DNA from: Aphelocoma coerulescens
Lineage: Eukaryota > Chordata > Aves > Passeriformes > Corvidae
Assembly (NCBI RefSeq): GCF_041296385.1
Contig: NC_091023.1
Location: 21,542,924 to 21,606,923 of the forward strand
Reading direction: 5' to 3'
DNA: 64,000 nt
Shown: positions 37,935-50,366 of the stretch, piece after piece
Numbering within the stretch: the stretch's first letter is position 1
Layout: each line of letters starts with the position of its first letter
Program-made: the position numbers and the translations under genes
The notes under the pieces: model-generated
The model's database searches: none
What the model was told of the DNA's origin: nothing
The model's input: only the letters and a program-made list of their open reading frames with translations

Positions 37935-40900
37935 AATATAAGAACTTTTAGCTTCCCGTTGCACTTGCAATATTTTCAGCATAAATAATTAAAAAGAAGT
38001 AACTAAAGGATCTTCCAATGAAGATCATTCCATCTTAGATTTCTTACTGTTTGGAGGTGGAACAGAGCAAGCTGCAGCCTGACATTCAGAGCACATGCCT
38101 GGGGAAGGCTATTTCTGCATCCCATTCCTGATTGCAAAAATGAATGTTCTCTGAAGCCAAAACTTCACCCATCTATTTTTAGGGGTGCTGAATGCACTGT
38201 TCTCTAATAAATCAGCAGATCTTTGAGAACACAGCACCTCCAAAAATACCAGAATGAGTGTTTCTGAAGCTTTAAGGCAGAACCATGGCATGATAAACTA
38301 GAAAAAAAAAACGTAGGCCAACGACATGAACTTTGCCTAAATGCCTAATATCTGACATGTGTTTATATTAAGGTACATTGGAGTTCTAGAGTTAAGGTAT
38401 GTCTCAGTGCAAAACATTGGTGTTGTCAAGAATAATCCAAAGGCTATTGTGAAGATTTAGTTTACTTCTACATCTCGTCTACTGGTGAACATCAAGCTTG
38501 TGAATTAACCAATCACTGTGAAATCCAGTAAAGAAACCTGTCTTTAATATTAAAGTCTAAAGCCACAATCTGTTTCAGCCTGGCAAAGAAAATGGTGAGA
38601 CTCCTTGCTTTAGGCATTGGGAAAAAAAATAGCGTTAATATTGTCAAGGCAACAATGAAAATACTTTACTATTATTAGGTGGAAAATTGAAGGTGCAGAA
38701 ATCCTTCACTTGCTTTGTAATAGCTTGTTTAATAAAGGGGGACCGGAATAATCGTTTTTCAACTTTAATATTATTAGAGAGAAACAGAAAAATGGTGCCT
38801 GCAATCTAATGCTGCAAACCAGTTTCCTGCTGGATGCAAAGAGCTCTGTCTGGTTTGAAAAAGCTATTGCTGTGGTAAAGAAAAAAAACCCCTTTCACTA
38901 TCACCTCATTAAGAGAGTCACAAGTGGTTTTCATTGATTAGCTCCTATTATAGCAATAATCCTCAATATGCTGCATGCTGTATACAAGCACTGTTTTGTG
39001 TAAACAACTGCCAGTGATTAGTGATCAATGAATAATTTTAGCCAAATGTAATTGGATGAGAACACATTAAGAACTACTTCATTTCATCCTCTTGATACTA
39101 AAAGGAGGAGGAGAGGTGCAGACAGTTATCCCACCTTGCTAATTAGTATTTCCTTTTGAGCACAAACATTAGATTTAGATTTATATTAGGCATCACATCT
39201 GAGCTGCATCACCACAAATAAATTTAATATAATCAAAACTAAGTCCTGCATTGCTGGTTTTTTGCCCAGATTTCTAAAAGATTTCTAGTTATTAGTGCTG
39301 TATATTTTTCTATTTTTCAGAATAATTTCACAGAGAATGGCTGTAAGAGGTGCAGTTAATAGTTGCAACAGCTCCAGCTTTCACATTTGGTGAATGGCAA
39401 TATTAGAAATGAAAGGGGGCTGCAAATACAGCGTCTCCTGGTCAGGCTGTTCCCCCAGAGCCCTCCCACACCACAGCATCAGACAGTCCCACGTGGGGAC
39501 TGACTTCAGGTAAACATCATTTTTGATCCAGGGTTTGATAGCTCTGGCAGGTGCCGTCCTAAAGACGCACAAATTAACACTTCTAGAATCAGTGAGAGGC
39601 ACAAGGTCTTTTCTTCCCACATCTGGTTTCCAAACAAAATGCAAGTGGAACAATATTGAGCAAAACACAAATATTTTACACTTTTGTGAGAAACCACAGA
39701 GAACTAAGTTCAGCCTTCTTTTAGCCAAAAGAGTTTCCAATCCCTTGTAAGAGCTGGTCCAACTTTTGAATGGTGTTCTTATTCTCTTGTGGAAATAAAA
39801 GTATAATATTACCATCAGTGGCCTCCCTAAACTTTGTCTATTGCTAGAGATACTTGTCCACATTTTTCCACTCTCACTCTCCTGTCTTTACGGTGACTCA
39901 CTCTTTCTTTGTTCATTTTTCCTTTTGCTTGAAAGCAAATCACAATGCTGCTGATGCCCACACAGTCACACACAGTGTGTTCTCAAACTAAGGAATATCT
40001 ACATTTCAGATTCAAGTAAACACACCAGGAATGTCACCAGCAGTATAACTGTCCTCAAATTAGCTTTAAATGTAAATAAGACTGTTCTTTGATGCTTCTG
40101 ACTGCTTCTGACTGCTGAGTCTCTATGATGAATCCATAGGTGTACTTTATTCTTAGTCTCTCTCTTCCTTCAGGCTCAAAGATTACATAAATTTTTGAGA
40201 AAAAAAAAATTGCTGCAAAGTGAAAGAAGCAACTTTTCCCTTTCAGAAACACAAGAGCTCAAATCTTATGATATACAAGTAGTGAGCTATGAAATTTGAT
40301 GGGAACTCACTGAAATGCCTCACAAGTTTTGATTTGAGACTCCAGAAAGTCAGCTGTGGGGATGGTAATGGAGGTGACTGGTACAACAGAGATCTCTAAG
40401 AGGAAGTGAGTTTTAGAAACCTACTTAACTGGAGCTATAACAACTCCTGCAGCACACCCAAGAGTGCAGAAGCACAGTTATTACAAAGATAAAGATTATA
40501 CTCAAGAATATGTATAAACAGGGCTGTGCAACTGCAGTGGGAAAACAACAGAGGGCAAGGGAATGGTTGGCCTAGCCACGTGTGGCTTTCTCCCTGAAGA
40601 TAATGAGATGGGCACCCTGCAGGTACTGAGGGAGCAGCTCTCCTTATTTTCTGGGACATTTTTACCACTCCACAAAACCCAGCAACAGCCTCTGTCTTCA
40701 AAAGTGTGATCTCACCCTTTTGTGCTGCCCTTAGTGACAGAGGATGTGCTGTCACCATCTGAACTAACTCCCAGAATGGATCAGGTCCTTCAAATTTGTT
40801 ACAGCTGGTCATTTATGACAAACAGCAATGCAGTATTTCTGGTTTCTCTCCCCAATGGTCAGACCTTGTAGTATTCTGTTGCTTCCTCTCAAAATTACTC

Positions 40901-41913
40901 CCAATTTTAATGGTGCTTCCCCAGGTGAGACCTAAGTGAGAACTTCTGCCAACACCCATTTCAGTACTCCTTGCCAGGATCACACCTCTACTAAGGAACA
41001 ACTGACAATCATAAGGCTTGCCAATATCATCCCGGGGTTGTGTACCTTAATTAATTTACAAGATTAATCTACACAAACTAACATTTTCATTTGTGAATGC
41101 TAAATCCTCTTGACTTGAAAATTAGAAGCCTAAATCAGACACTTTTAAGTTCTCATTGTGAATCATCATTTTCTGTTACTATATACATTGTAAATTGCTG
41201 CAGATAAAAGCCTTGTCTTTCATTTACGAGTACTTAGTAAACTAAATTCCATTTTATTAGCTACAGCATGTAAAGTTTTGCGAGTGCATTATTAAAAGCA
41301 CCTAATTGTTCTTTGAAGCAATGAGTACATATTTCTCTTTCCAATTGAGAGTTAAGTTTCTAGAGCACCAAAATATCCTGTTGTGTACAGCAGTTTATAG
41401 AGTGTTTTAATTATTTGTGCAAAGCCTCAGAGTAAGTTTTCTCTCTCTCAAGCCTTTAGCTATCTTGCTTAATCTAAGCAAAAGATTATTCACAGGATAA
41501 CAACCAGGGTAAGAATGAACTTTGGTGAAAAAAACCAGTAAAAATTAGGTCAATAATAGTTCAAAAATACATTTTGTTATTTTATCACCTCCATAACACA
41601 TGGTGGTAATAATAATGCTGAAACAAGAGCACCAATTTCAGTGGTAGCTACACTGAAGGGAGAAGTGTCTGTCTCCAGGCTGTGACATTATTACAGGAAT
41701 GGCACTACAGAACCAGGCACACACCTCAAGGCCTGCAGGAGTGATAGATGCAACACACTAATTCCACAGCTAAAGGATGTTATTACACTGTAAAGGTCAT
41801 TTGTTCAATTTTGTGATACATCTTCAGCTGAGAATGGCAATTTAGAAAGTTTAGTTAGGATGCTACAGTCAAGTTGAAATGGCAGCTCTGCAGGTAAACA
41901 GATCACTGAAGGG

Positions 41914-41975
41914 GACTTCAAAATTCAGTAATACTCTCAAATGAAGACTTCAAAAATCAATAATACTCTCATTTT
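41914..41975. repeat. 31-bp tandem duplication
   Basis: Two adjacent copies of a unit starting GACTTCAAAA and containing AATACTCTCA begin at 41914 and 41945. The copies differ at only a few positions, so the duplication is fairly young. The second copy ends near ATTTTGAT. Confidence 0.7.
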
Positions 41976-44087
41976 GATGGACAGGTAAAAGATGAAGACT
42001 ACTACCTGCATTAATTTATTCTCATAATTACAACATCTGTGATAGTTTCTACAGGCCTTTAGAATTTTGATGGCATCATTTTGAAACAGTCTGACAGAGC
42101 ATAGACTAATAATGAAGGATTCAAAATACTGCATCTGTTATTCTTTGTGTCTCAAGAGTATATATCCTCGTGGGCTCCCCTCTGCCCCCCTTTGTTGCAG
42201 GAGGCATATACAGAGAGAAAAAGAGGATTTGGCACAGCCTGTGTAACATTCAAAGGAAGAGAATTTTTTTCTGACTATTTAGCAATGTTAGATTTCACAT
42301 AGTACTGAGAGACTGACACAGAACAAAAAACTTTGAGAAAGTTTACAAACATTAAAGTTTAGTTCTATTATGGTGTGGAATAAGAGGGCCACCACACCAA
42401 TGCACAAAGTCTCTGTGTGACACTGCCAAGCCAGCTGCCATCAGGTCTCAAGAAAGAGATTTTGTTAATCCCTACCAGGAGCAACCCCCCCACCACCTCA
42501 GGTCTTCTCCTACCCTTTCCGTACTGCTTGTGAGAGCTACTGCAGACAGGAGGTCTCTGCCTGGGCTGAGCAATAGCAAAGCCATCAAGAGCTGCCATCA
42601 GGGATGTGCTGTGTCTGCCCCCAATCTGCAGCCCTCCCCTAGCTGTGCTTGGGCAGCAAAAAAATCAATGAGATTTAAATAGGGGGTGTTTCTCCTTTAA
42701 AAAAAAAAAAAAATTGTCTTCTCTGGCAATTATTTTAAAAATAACAGAGCAAATTCAGTAGCAGAACTTTTACTGAAATATAGTCCATAATAATTGTTTT
42801 TATTGAATTTTTTTTTTTTAATGAAGAATGCAAATCACTTTGCCTTACAACATTTAATTAGATTTACCTAGAGTTTTTTAGCCAAGGCAGCATCTTAAAT
42901 AATTAAATAGTTACATGGTATGCAAATATATATTATTTGCTTGTTGTTTGTGTCAAAGATGAGCAGCAATGGTTTAATATATACAAAATCCTGTGTTTCA
43001 CTACATGGAAGATAAGCACTTCCTTCCCTACTTCCAGGCAGCATGACACAATATGTGCATCATTTATGTGAACACAGACCAAACGAGCCATGAAGGCATC
43101 AGGAAAGGATTAAATGCAACACTACAGCAATGCCAACTCTATGGGATGTTGAGGAAAAAACTGACTCCACCTGTTCTTTCAGCAAACAGCTTTTCATTCG
43201 AGACAAGCAGGGGAAAATTTCTCAGTTATGGAGACACCACACATTTGCCCAAAAATACTTCCTCCAAGATTCAGCTCCCTCACGCTGTCCTTTCACAGGC
43301 AGGGTGAGAGTATCCATGAAGTTGATTTGGCAGCAGAAGACCTTCTGAATCCCAATCAGCCCTGGCTTTTCCAAGTGTCCATGTTTACTTGAGGAGCTGC
43401 TCTGACACCTATTCTGTCTGCTTCTCAAGAGGCACTGGCTGCAATTTAGAGGAGTCACATCTGAGAAAGTTCAGTGTCAAATTGTGTTAAAAACCTGCCC
43501 TTTCCATCTTCTTTCAGGTTATTGCACTCAAATGAATAGGGGATTTCTCAGCTTGGAGACCTTTTGGAGCACAAAGTGCAGGAAAAGCACAGGAGGCACC
43601 AATAGCCTGAGGCACCAATAACTCAAGGCACTGGAATTCCCAAGACAAGCAGGGAGCAGAACTAGTGTCAGCTCTTGGGGGACAAAGAGGAGTAAGTTCA
43701 CCTGGGAACCCAAATTTTGCACAGGTTCTCCAACGCATGGAGCCACTGAAAACTGCTGGATGTGAGAAAGAAAAACTGGATGGAAAAATCTCCTCATTCT
43801 AGGGCACAAGGAAAAATTTTGCTTTTCTCATCTTTTATTTGAATGTCTCTCAACCTGCAAAGTTCTCCCTATTCCAAAAGCCACCCCTTCCTGAGAAAAC
43901 CCATCTCTAGAGATCAGCAGCCCAGCAGTACCTGACAGCCTATTTATTTTGAGAAAACAGAGCTGGCACTTACAATTCAAAGCCATGGCTATCTCAGGAT
44001 CCTGTCAAAACTTCCAGAAATGCCATCTGGTTAAATATGCAGCATACCCTGAGGCACAAAAACAAAAATTATACTCTTTCTGGGGGT

Positions 44088-44095
<8 letters not shown>

Positions 44096-44124
<29 letters not shown>
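44096..44124. repeat. Poly-A run (29 A) with GAAAGAAAAG tail
   Basis: A29 followed by GAAAGAAAAGTAAAC. Typical simple repeat; length uncertain. Confidence 0.85.
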
Positions 44125-44126
<2 letters not shown>

Positions 44127-46580
44127 AAGAAAAGTAAACAAAACCTTGCTGTTTTGAGCGTGGACAACCTTGCTGATGACATTCACAATGATCATGTATT
44201 GCACACAATCACATGTATTGTATTCTAGATGTAAAGAAGCAAAAATCCTGACACAATAATGTCACTGAAGGATGTAACTGAACACAGGTCCAAGAAGGCA
44301 GAAATTTTACAGTATTTCCATCAAAAGCTAATGTGGCTTCACTAACAGTAGGACAAGGCATTTCACTTCCATTAACCATACAGTGTTTTAAACATCTTTC
44401 AACACCAAAAAGCAAGTCAGACTTCATGCTACTTAACTTTTCTCTTTCCTATCCTGTTTTTGAACATGCCTAAAAGAGCTTCTCAACTACTTTTATTCCA
44501 TTACCTTAAGTACTTAAGTTTCATTTTCAGCAAGGCCCTGTTTAATGAATATTTATGAGCAAATCCTGCAGTGTTCACTGAAATTGTAGAACTTCCCTTC
44601 ACAGCAGGCTACAGATTTACATTTTGGGTTTTATTACTAAAATGTTAGCCACACAAATCGATGTCACTCAGAAAATGCGATGACAGCTCTTCCTCCAACC
44701 CCTGCCCCTTCATCCAAATAATGTTATGTATCATATTACTCTTTGGCTCTAGAGAAATATAGTTGAAATTTTTGATATGCAATATTTAATTAAAAATGCA
44801 TAATTAGAAAACATCCAGCAGCCATAATTTACACACAGCAGCCTCAAGCCAGCAAACCACTGAGAGCAGTCTCCCTGAAGTCACGGAGTTCACTGGTGTG
44901 AATGAAATTACTCACTTGCATAAGTGATCACAAGACAAGATCTTTATTACAGCTGTACACAACCTGATAAACAGCATTAACTCAGGTTTTTCCTTCTCTA
45001 GGCATTGGTTAGAGGCTGTGGAGCTGAACAATGGTGATGCAGGGCAGTGGCACAGCAAGGCCATCTCGCCAAGTGTTTGCCAGGTCCAGAAATGCCAAAC
45101 CTTTCTCCCAGCTGGCAATGGCCACTTAAAGAAGTTGCTCCACTGCAACAAACAGGGACAACTAAAATTGTCTAAATCACTCTCTTTATTAACTTCACCT
45201 TTGCACTTCTAAAAGCAGGGATAAGCTGATCTAATTTTATTTAAAAGTATACCCACATTCAGAGAGCAGAGTCCATTTATTCTAAGACAGATAAGTGACC
45301 CAAACATTTCACACAAACCTAGGCAGCTAACAGAAAAAAAGCAACAAGTTCTTCTCTGTAATCAGCTGCAGTCCAAGATGAACTTAGACAAGATCAATTG
45401 AAGTAATGCAGCTCAGGAAGTGGGGAGAAGAAAAAAAAGACAAAACATCCTAAAACCAGACTCTGTAGCATTCCCCAATTTCTTTAATATTATTGTTAAA
45501 TTGAGTTTATTTCTTTAGAGTAATAAAAGGTGTGAATAACATAACAAAACTTCTGTGGTGTCAAATAGAGCTTCAAACATATATACTTCATAGTGTTTGC
45601 TTAGGAGTGCTTCTTTCCTCTGACTAAAGCCATCCCTATGGGCTATGAACAGGTTGCAGCTTCCTGTAATGCAGAATTTCAATGGAAGATGTTAAAAACA
45701 TGCTTTTGTTTATTTATTTAGACAAGCTTAGCTGTCTTAAGCTATACACATATATACAAACATCATTTCTGAAGGGCGAGATACACTTGGGGTTTCAATA
45801 GGGAAGAGGCAGCATTTCCATTGCATAACCTCCTGGGTAGAAATTTCACAGAAATGAGAGTGAAAAAACATTCCCAGGAAATAAAAAACAACTGGGCATT
45901 GTCATTTGCCAGTTCTAGAAATACTGCAGATGCAAATGACACAATGTAATCTGGCTTTCAAATTGCAATCAGTGTTCGATTTGTAAGCTCACCACAATAG
46001 TTTAACTCTTGCTACTCCAGTATTTTCTATCATATGGGGAAGGGTTTCTTTTTTTCTTAAAGCTGAGACTGAGGAGAAATCTTTTATCCAAGTTCAGCAA
46101 TTGAAGCCCGTAGACAAATTTTTTCCCTTGACAGTGTGTGTTACAATAGGGCTTCAAAATAACCTGTGCATTGCAGTTATTCATGGAAGAATTATAAATG
46201 TTTATCATACAACTGGAACTGTACAGTCAAAGCCAACTACCCATAATTGCTCTTGGAATTTCTATTAAAATGCACCCTTCCTTTCTAATGTGAGATAATG
46301 TTTTTGAACATGAACATGGCTTTGGATGACAAACATCAGACAGGAGTGCCAGACGCCACTTGAGCCAGAGAGTAACTGGCTATGAGCCCACTCTTAGCCT
46401 ATTGCTACTCCAGAGTAAAATGAACAAAAATGAGAACCAGGAGATGAAAGTCATTAAAGTCATTAAAAAATTAGTCAACATAAGACCCCAGATAAGCTCA
46501 ACACTTGTGTAATAGACAAGGGAATTGCAGGTCATTGAAACTGATAAAACTGGGAGTACATTTTGATCTTAAGGTCTACA

Positions 46581-46752
46581 TTAAAAAAGACCAAACAAAC
46601 AAGCAAAAAAACCCCAACAAACACCACAAAAGAAACCCCAAACAAACCAACCAACCACAAAAAAAACCCCTAAAACAACAAAAAAACCCACCCCCTTAAA
46701 AAATAAAACCCTCCCAAACAAACAAACAAACCCAAAAAAAACCCCAAAAGAC
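46581..46752. repeat. Large A/C-rich low-complexity island
   Basis: About 170 bases almost free of G and with very few T on the plus strand: CAAACAAAC units, CCCCAAAA and AACCAACCAACC. It creates long open frames in several phases (for example 46581-46763 minus, all Phe/Gly/Val), which are artefacts. Confidence 0.85.
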
Positions 46753-49700
46753 AAATTCAACAAAGATAACCAACTCCTGTATTTCTATTTAAATCATCCT
46801 TATGGCCTCATGTGCTTTCCTGTTACTGGGTTACCTCTACAAAAGTGGGTCTCAAAACTGCGAGCACAGTGCAGTGGGAATGCCGTGGCTACCAATCAAG
46901 TTATACACATAAAATGTTGGTTCTTAATATACAAACTCTTTAAGATACAGTCTAGTTTCCAAGTAACCAAGGAGGGATTTTCTCCAGAATAAAACATCCT
47001 TTCTATACATAACAATAATATCTAAGCAGCCAATGTGCTTTTCCCATGTGCACTCTAATTTGTTACAGAGCTAGGAGACATCTAGTTCCCAAACTCTGTG
47101 GTATTTCCCTAACCCTTAACACAAGGTACAGCTATAATATCTTGCTGATCAAGGCTGTGGGATGCTGCAGAATGAACAAGACTCTAAAATTACTTACAGG
47201 TATAACCAGATCCTATGGCAGACTCCCTTTTCATAATCAGAAAGCTAGAAATAACGCAAATGCCAAACAAAACACACCAGAGGTTTATATTAACACACAA
47301 TTTTGCAGCATTGATCTTCTGCCATCAACAGATGGAGAGATTAAACTGGTACTGTTACACCTCAGATTTGAAAGAAGCACAGCATGAGATACCAAAGGAT
47401 TTTCCAGGGAACATTGTAACAGGAGAGTCTCAATGGGAATTCTGCAGATAAACACAGAGGAAAAAGCTAAACATAAAGCATGGTACATGTAAGGTTTCTC
47501 CTTGTTGAAATTCAAACAGCTGAATTGCCTACATAGAACAAAACCAGATTTTCAAACAGAATCAACCTCACCTGGAGATACACAGCTGTCATCTGCACTT
47601 GCATTTTAGCAGCCTGCCTGGAAGAGCCTGGTAGAATGTTTGAACAATTACGACAGTCACATTTCACTTTGTCCTTCTGCCAGGTTTGCACTTTTTTCAT
47701 TTATAAGCCTTCTGCAAGAACAACTAATTTCTTGCCAAATTGCTTACTTCCATTCAAAGGTCCATGAAAATCAGGCACTCTAACAAAGACTGAAAGATCT
47801 CAAAACATCCAGGGCATTTATCTGCATCAGATAAAAACTGACAGCACATGCCCAAGAGTCTTGCTTGGTGGTAAGTCACTTTTTCTGCATTATATTAAAA
47901 TTAGCATGGGATAGAAAGTCAATAAAAAGTCTATGCAGCATTAATTTCTATAAAACATATGTATCACGAGTATAAAAGTAATACTTTGGTCATTATGATG
48001 CTTCATTAACATCCATCTTTACCAAAATCTGCTTTGAGGTAACCAAAATATAAATCAGAATTGCTACAGAGTACAACAGTATGGAAATGACCACACTGCC
48101 ACACTTGCTAAGGACCCAAAAATTTTAAGTAAATTGCTCCAGGTAAACTTTTACAGATCCTTCTGTTATGAAGGTAAATGTCACCTTTACTGATTTTTTT
48201 GTTTTTTTAATACAGAGAAGCAAAACCAGGGTAGATGGAAGAGTATGATCAAATAAAACTCTCCCACAACACAAACCAAACAAAAATCAGGTCAGAGAAT
48301 TGGCTGAAAACAAACAAGATTTTGCATTAAATCCAAAGAAGCACTTGTTGATATTGCAATTATTAGATATGAGACTTGGATGTGGCACTGTAGGTATTGA
48401 TATCAAAAACCATGACTAAGAACAAATAGTTTTCAAACAACCATGATAGCCCCTGGGCTGTCAGGGACAATAATTACTTTTCCCCCCTTCCAGATCAACA
48501 ATGTAAGGACCAGATTTTCCATCCTTATTCACGTTCAGCAATGTATTAAATCCAAGCAAACCTCATTGCAGTAAACAGATGCAAGTAATAAGGGTATCAG
48601 ACTTCATCTGACAGAGATAAATTCGAGTTATTATGTTTGTTAACAGAATTGGTTTGGTCCTATAAATAAATAATTTCCCCCCAAATACACAATATGAAGG
48701 CAGAAAGTAGCCAAAGATATGATAATGTTTTCATTCCTTAATCACGATCACTTCAACATTGTAAAGATAACCAGAGAGAGGGGGAAAAAAAGAGAGAAGC
48801 CAGTTTGAAGCACTTACTGTCAGCAAGACTGTATTAAGCACCTTGTTGTATAAGGCATAAAGAATTTTTTAAAAGTTTTAAAAAAACCTTTTTTCACCGC
48901 TCTCTAGACACTTGATTTAGTGGATTCCACCATTAAGTGCTGTTACTAAAGAGGGACCTTCCAGCCTGCTGCTGCTTCTCCCACTACAAACACACAGTAT
49001 GTGATTGCACAGAGGTGTGCTTCCTCTTGTGACAACTCCCCATGAAATATCTTGAAGTCCTCTTCTGCCTTTCACTGTACCTTTTACACCAAAACATGTC
49101 CGAGGAGCTCGAATACGGCTCTAACAACTCTGCTGGGGTTCCTGGTGCCTTGTTAAAACTGGAACAGAATCATGTTTCTCCCTCAGGCACTGCCTTAAAA
49201 AAACTTTAGGCCATACGTTCTTGAATTATTTATCAGAAGTTATTATGCAAACAAGGATTAAATAATTCTCTTTGAGCTGCTGGTGGTAAGCACAGCAGCT
49301 AGAGGCACAGTGACTGTGTGATATCTACATTTTATCCAGCCTTCCTGGCAAACAAGCTGCATTTTGCTAGGTAGATCCAAGACCTGCTTTTCCTTTTTAC
49401 TCACACTGGTGTAAATGAGAGAACCTCCTCAAAATTTGATGCAATTATATCATCATAATACTGCATAAGTAAATCAGGCCACTATTTGTTTCCAAATGCA
49501 TTTGATTAATGACTGTTGGCAAAAATAGTACAGACTTCAACTTTATTCTGCCCTCTTGCTCACCTCATCTGGCCTTGCTTTAAAAAACCAGCTACTCTGT
49601 TAATAAACATAGGAAATAAACAGTTACCACAGAAAAACTTCAACTTTTAAAAAAAAGCTAGCTGTGACATCCACCCTATGCAGTAGATAAAGTGCTCAGT

Positions 49701-50345
49701 GTTCTCCAAAATAAGCAACACTTTCTAAACACAGTCATAAAAAATATTTGCAGTTTATATACACGTAAGCAACTCCTGTTGCTTCTGTATGATCTCAGTT
49801 CAGGAAAGTTACAAGCCTGTTTAAAAATGTGGATTTGCCCAGTTATGCAATAAAAGTAATTAAAAAATAATAGAAACTATGAACTTTATTCAAGTGTGTT
49901 ACGTGGCAGAAAAGAGCTAAGCAAAGAGATAAAACAATTGTTGCTGCTGCCTAGGATAAATACTATTTTATTAGGTTTTTTTTTTTCCCCTACAGGCAAA
50001 ATTAAGAGTGTATTTGAAATGCCCATTCCCTTTACTGAACTCCCTAAGAGGGCAGATTTCTTGGCTCATTTCTCAAAATTGACTCATTTACACACACACA
50101 AAATACACACATCAGGTTTTCAAGCTTCTTAGCACGGCAAGGCAAACCTTCCCTCTGCCCCTATTAAAGGGAGGGATACTCAAAAACTAACCACAGACCT
50201 CCAAGGAAACCCTGTGCCCATGCTAGTAGTCTCTGAAGGCTGCACCTTTCTAAATGCTGAAGCAAGAAAGAACACCCAAAATGCAGCACACATGAATGTG
50301 GAGTCAGAGCTACAAAAGGCTTAGCTGAACTTCCACCACCTCCAC

Positions 50346-50366
50346 AAAAAAAAAAAAAAAAAAAAA
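50346..50366. repeat. Poly-A run (21 A)
   Basis: Uninterrupted A21 following CCTCCAC; mononucleotide tract. Confidence 0.8.

Larger units (their letters stand above)
34158..44095. other. Long non-coding stretch
   Basis: No gene is supported. The longest frame in the window, 160 codons at 39381-39863 (minus), and 125 codons at 40435-40812 (minus) give Cys/Trp/Ser-rich translations without domains, and each overlaps frames on the other strand. Landmarks are poly-A at 35299-35318, A-rich sequence around 36300-36350, paired octamers at 37890-37934, a 31-bp tandem duplication at 41914-41975 and an A15 run at 42699-42713. The 37400-39250 part is dense in ATTA/TAAT cores and looks like conserved non-coding DNA, which cannot be proved here. 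Confidence 0.45.

Noticed and set aside
39381..39863. 160-codon minus-strand open frame, longest in the window
   Set aside because: The translation has no domain or repeat, is rich in Trp, Cys and Ser as random frames are, overlaps plus-strand frames, and has no promoter or splice context.
40435..40812. 125-codon minus-strand open frame
   Set aside because: Cys/Leu/Ser-rich translation with no motif; no supporting boundaries.
46581..46763. Minus-strand frame coding a Phe/Gly/Val-rich protein
   Set aside because: A direct artefact of the A/C low-complexity island.
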